From Pedobacter caeni (GTDB taxonomy: Bacteria > Bacteroidota > Bacteroidia > Sphingobacteriales > Sphingobacteriaceae): a stretch of DNA of 64,000 nt. The stretch is taken from NCBI RefSeq assembly GCF_900129215.1, contig NZ_FQUQ01000002.1, positions 620,001-684,000 on the forward strand, in the 5' to 3' direction. The notes below the pieces were generated by a model. That model was not told where the DNA came from and ran no database searches. It worked only from the letters and a program-made list of their open reading frames with translations. The position numbers were made by a program, and so were the translations under genes. Below are positions 61,635 to 64,000 of the stretch, piece by piece (positions within the stretch are counted from its first letter, which is position 1; each line of letters begins with the position of its first letter).

Positions 61635-61701
61635 CAATCAGGAAGTCAAACTATTGGCACGCTCGTGCTATGGCTTTCTGTTAGATCCAAGAACCAAATG
61701 T

Positions 61702-64000
61702 ATGAAAATTTACGATCCCAACTCGTATGATATTTACTGTCTGAAGGATAAAATTTTATTGACCATGAAACTGACTGTAGTTTTAATTATCACTGGTTTT
61801 TTACAGGTAAGTGCAGCTACTTATGCCCAGAAGAAGATCACGGTATCCGTTGAAAATGCCCCCATTGAGCTGATCCTTAAAACGATCAGAAAACAAAGTG
61901 GATTTAGTGTTTTCTTCATCCAGCGGGACCTGAAAAATGCCTTACCTGTGACCATGAATGTAAAAGAAGTTTCACTGGAAGAAGCCCTGGAAAAGTGCTT
62001 CTATAATCAACCACTTACCTATATTATTGAATCAAACACCGTAGTGGTGAAGGAGAAGGCTCCTCCTGTAAAAATAAACAGAGCCTCTTTTACCATCTCC
62101 GGAAGGGTAAAAGACAATTCCAATTTACCACTTCCCGGAGTATCTGTGCGGGTTAAGGGCAGTACAAATGTGAAGTCGACCGACAATCTGGGTAAATACA
62201 GTATCCAGGTAGAGCTGAGGGACAGTCTTGAGTTCTCTTATGTGGGCTATGTAAAGCAGGTCGTGCTGGTCAAAGGAATGGAAAACATAGATGTTACGAT
62301 GGTCCCGAATGAAGGTAGCCTTGATGAGGTGGCTGTTGTAGGATTCGGAAAACAAAAAAAGATCAGTATCGTTGGTGCAATACAAAGCATTAAACCGGAA
62401 GAACTAAGAATTCCTACCAGCAATATTTCCAATGCTTTTGCCGGAAAACTTGCCGGAGTGATTGCTGTTCAGCGCTCAGGACAACCCGGAGCAGATGGCT
62501 CTTCATTTTACATCAGAGGTATTTCTACCTTTAACGGCGCCACCAATCCCCTGATCATCTTAGATGGTGTGGCCGTTTCGTCGGGAGATCTGAATGCTCT
62601 GGCACCGGAAGTTATCGAAAGTTTTTCCATTCTTAAGGATGCCACTGCAACGGCTATTTATGGTAGCAGGGGGGCAAACGGGGTAATGATCGTAACCACA
62701 AAAAGTGGTAAGGACCTGGACAAACCAAGAATAAATGTCAGACTGGAGAATTCTGTTTCTGCACCTACTAAGATTCCAAAGTTCGTATCAGGAACCGATT
62801 ATATGGAACTTTTTAACGAAACGATTGCTGGAAGAGGTTCCAGTGAAGTTCCATACACTCAGGATAAGATTGACGGAACCCGGAACAGGCTTGATCCTTA
62901 TGTATACCCTGAAATCGACTGGTATGATGAGATGTTTAAAAAAGCGGCTTATAACCAGACGGTGAACCTGAATATTCTGGGTGGTGGAAAGAAGGTCGAT
63001 TACTTTTTAAGTGCCACACTAAACAATAACTCAGGCCTGATCAAGGACTTTAACGTTAATACTTTCAAAAATAACATTTCCGTGAAAAGGTATTCCTTCC
63101 AGAATAACCTCAATGCCAACCTTAGCCAGGATACCAGGGTATCCTTAAAACTAAATACCCAACTCCGCGATTTCCGTGGACCAGCTAAAGATGCAGAGGG
63201 GATTTTTGCAGATGTGATGAATGCCAGTCCTGTAGATTTTCCATTGATGTTTCCTAACAATGCCGCAGAACGCAGAGATGTGTTCTTTGGAGGCCGGTCT
63301 GGTGGAAATGTAAATGCCGGTTACCTGAACCCCTTTGCGGAAATGGTGAAAGGATATACCAATAACTTTCAAACTACGGTGATTGCTACTTTTGATGCAG
63401 AACAGAAGCTGAATTTTATTACTGATGGCTTAACTGTTAAAGGATTGGCATCTTTTAAAAACTGGAGCAATACCAATACCGTAAGAAGCGGAGGGTATAA
63501 CAATTACGAACTGAAAAATCTGGTTAAGAATCCTGATGGAACTTACAGCTATGACCTGTCTATGATTGGTACGCCGCAATCTGCAGCACTGGGAACAGAG
63601 AATTCTACGAGTGGCGACAGGATGCTTTATTTTCAGTCCTCCATAGAATACAATAAAACACTGGCTGAAAAGCACAATGTTTCGGGATTGTTATTGTACA
63701 ATCAGGAAGAGTATAGCGTAAATAATCCTACGGATCTGATCAGTTCCCTGCCAAGAAGACGACAAGGGATTGCGGGAAGGGCAACTTATGGTTTTGACAA
63801 TAAGTACCTCGCTGAATTTAACTTCGGATACAACGGTTCAGAGAACTTTGCCAAAGGAAAACGTTTTGGATTTTTTCCTTCTGTAGCGGTAGGTTATGTA
63901 CTGAGCAGTGAAAGTTTCTTTAAATCTTTATCCGGAACGATTCCCTTATTGAAATTCCGTGCTTCATGGGGTAAAGTAGGTAATGATCAGATCGCGGGTG
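61702..64000 (+). CDS. SusC-type TonB-linked transducer/transporter with STN domain (partial, runs off the window)
   Basis: About 766 codons are visible with no stop before the window end; the family is ~1100 residues long. The ATG at 61702 starts MKIYDPNSYDIYCLKDKILL, followed by a signal segment ending SAATYAQ, an arrangement common in this receptor class. Residues ~45-112 are an STN domain (ENAPIELILKTIRKQSGFSV), the part that signals to FecR. Then a CarboxypepD_reg-like domain (~130-205), a VAVVGFGKQKKISIVGAIQS plug start, and LIILDGVAVSSGDLNAL and DATATAIYGSRGANGVMIVT, typical plug motifs. It closes the sigma/FecR/receptor unit, and a SusD gene is expected downstream. Confidence 0.93.
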   Translation, partial: MKIYDPNSYDIYCLKDKILLTMKLTVVLIITGFLQVSAATYAQKKITVSVENAPIELILKTIRKQSGFSVFFIQRDLKNALPVTMNVKEVSLEEALEKCFYNQPLTYIIESNTVVVKEKAPPVKINRASFTISGRVKDNSNLPLPGVSVRVKGSTNVKSTDNLGKYSIQVELRDSLEFSYVGYVKQVVLVKGMENIDVTMVPNEGSLDEVAVVGFGKQKKISIVGAIQSIKPEELRIPTSNISNAFAGKLAGVIAVQRSGQPGADGSSFYIRGISTFNGATNPLIILDGVAVSSGDLNALAPEVIESFSILKDATATAIYGSRGANGVMIVTTKSGKDLDKPRINVRLENSVSAPTKIPKFVSGTDYMELFNETIAGRGSSEVPYTQDKIDGTRNRLDPYVYPEIDWYDEMFKKAAYNQTVNLNILGGGKKVDYFLSATLNNNSGLIKDFNVNTFKNNISVKRYSFQNNLNANLSQDTRVSLKLNTQLRDFRGPAKDAEGIFADVMNASPVDFPLMFPNNAAERRDVFFGGRSGGNVNAGYLNPFAEMVKGYTNNFQTTVIATFDAEQKLNFITDGLTVKGLASFKNWSNTNTVRSGGYNNYELKNLVKNPDGTYSYDLSMIGTPQSAALGTENSTSGDRMLYFQSSIEYNKTLAEKHNVSGLLLYNQEEYSVNNPTDLISSLPRRRQGIAGRATYGFDNKYLAEFNFGYNGSENFAKGKRFGFFPSVAVGYVLSSESFFKSLSGTIPLLKFRASWGKVGNDQIAG

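Noticed and set aside
61702..64000. Possible pseudogene because no stop is seen
   Set aside because: The frame is open with correct family motifs to the last base; it is simply cut by the window end.

Overview
The window looks like chromosomal DNA of a member of the Bacteroidetes, most likely Sphingobacteriaceae (Pedobacter-like). The evidence is a SusC/SusD pair flanked by glycoside hydrolases, an ECF sigma / FecR / SusC-type receptor cassette, a GldF-GldG-type ABC protein, short Crp/Fnr proteins, many AraC regulators, promoter -7 boxes of the TAnnTTTG type, and mostly weak Shine-Dalgarno signals. I see no rRNA, tRNA, CRISPR array, insertion sequence or phage gene.

Layout. 1-5.4 kb: the tail of a MutS-family ATPase, an M16 peptidase lipoprotein and a fused ABC permease/GldG protein, closely packed on the + strand. 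5.6-8.8 kb: a PAS/LuxR-like regulator, a secreted S33-type hydrolase and an AraC regulator. 8.9-13.5 kb: an L-fucose module (GH29 fucosidase, L-fucose dehydrogenase-like aldo/keto reductase, zinc dehydrogenase) divergent from its likely AraC regulator. 13.7-21.4 kb: a mixed stretch (SRPBCC protein, outer-membrane barrel protein, AraC regulator, several unrecognised proteins, DHA2 efflux pump). 21.4-34.6 kb: a polysaccharide utilisation locus (PUL) built around SusC/SusD with two GH92-type alpha-mannosidases and two paralogous six-hairpin glycosidase-like proteins, each type present once on either side of SusCD. 34.6-37.7 kb: LysR regulator divergent from an HSL-type esterase and a DHA1 efflux pump. 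37.7-47.1 kb: small enzymes and stress-type genes (MaoC hydratase, M1-like peptidase, RidA-like, DUF4180, NmrA-like, S41 protease, NIPSNAP, DinB), including two Crp/Fnr regulators. 47.2-54.5 kb: Tat-exported phospholipase C, a Crp-AraC hybrid regulator, and a PchR-like AraC regulator divergent from a TonB-dependent siderophore-type receptor. 54.5-64 kb: a structured intergenic repeat, an acyltransferase, an FtsX/MacB-type permease with a downstream secreted hydrolase, then an ECF sigma factor, FecR anti-sigma and a SusC-type receptor that runs off the window end.

How the genes fit together. The central PUL probably binds a mannose-containing glycan at the surface (SusD), imports it (SusC) and trims it with exo-alpha-mannosidases and the six-hairpin enzymes. 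The fucose module would release and oxidise L-fucose. The last three genes form a signal-transducing receptor system: the receptor's STN domain contacts FecR, which controls the sigma factor.

Most interesting observations: FNR-box-like palindromes (TTGAT-N4-ATCAA type) placed exactly at the 3' ends of both short Crp/Fnr genes; a Crp-AraC fusion regulator; the mirrored, regulator-less PUL with an unassigned glycosidase family; three 16-bp tandem repeats between susC and susD; and a long structured inverted repeat at 54.58-54.72 kb. None of these has been checked by database search; all positions were read by eye.
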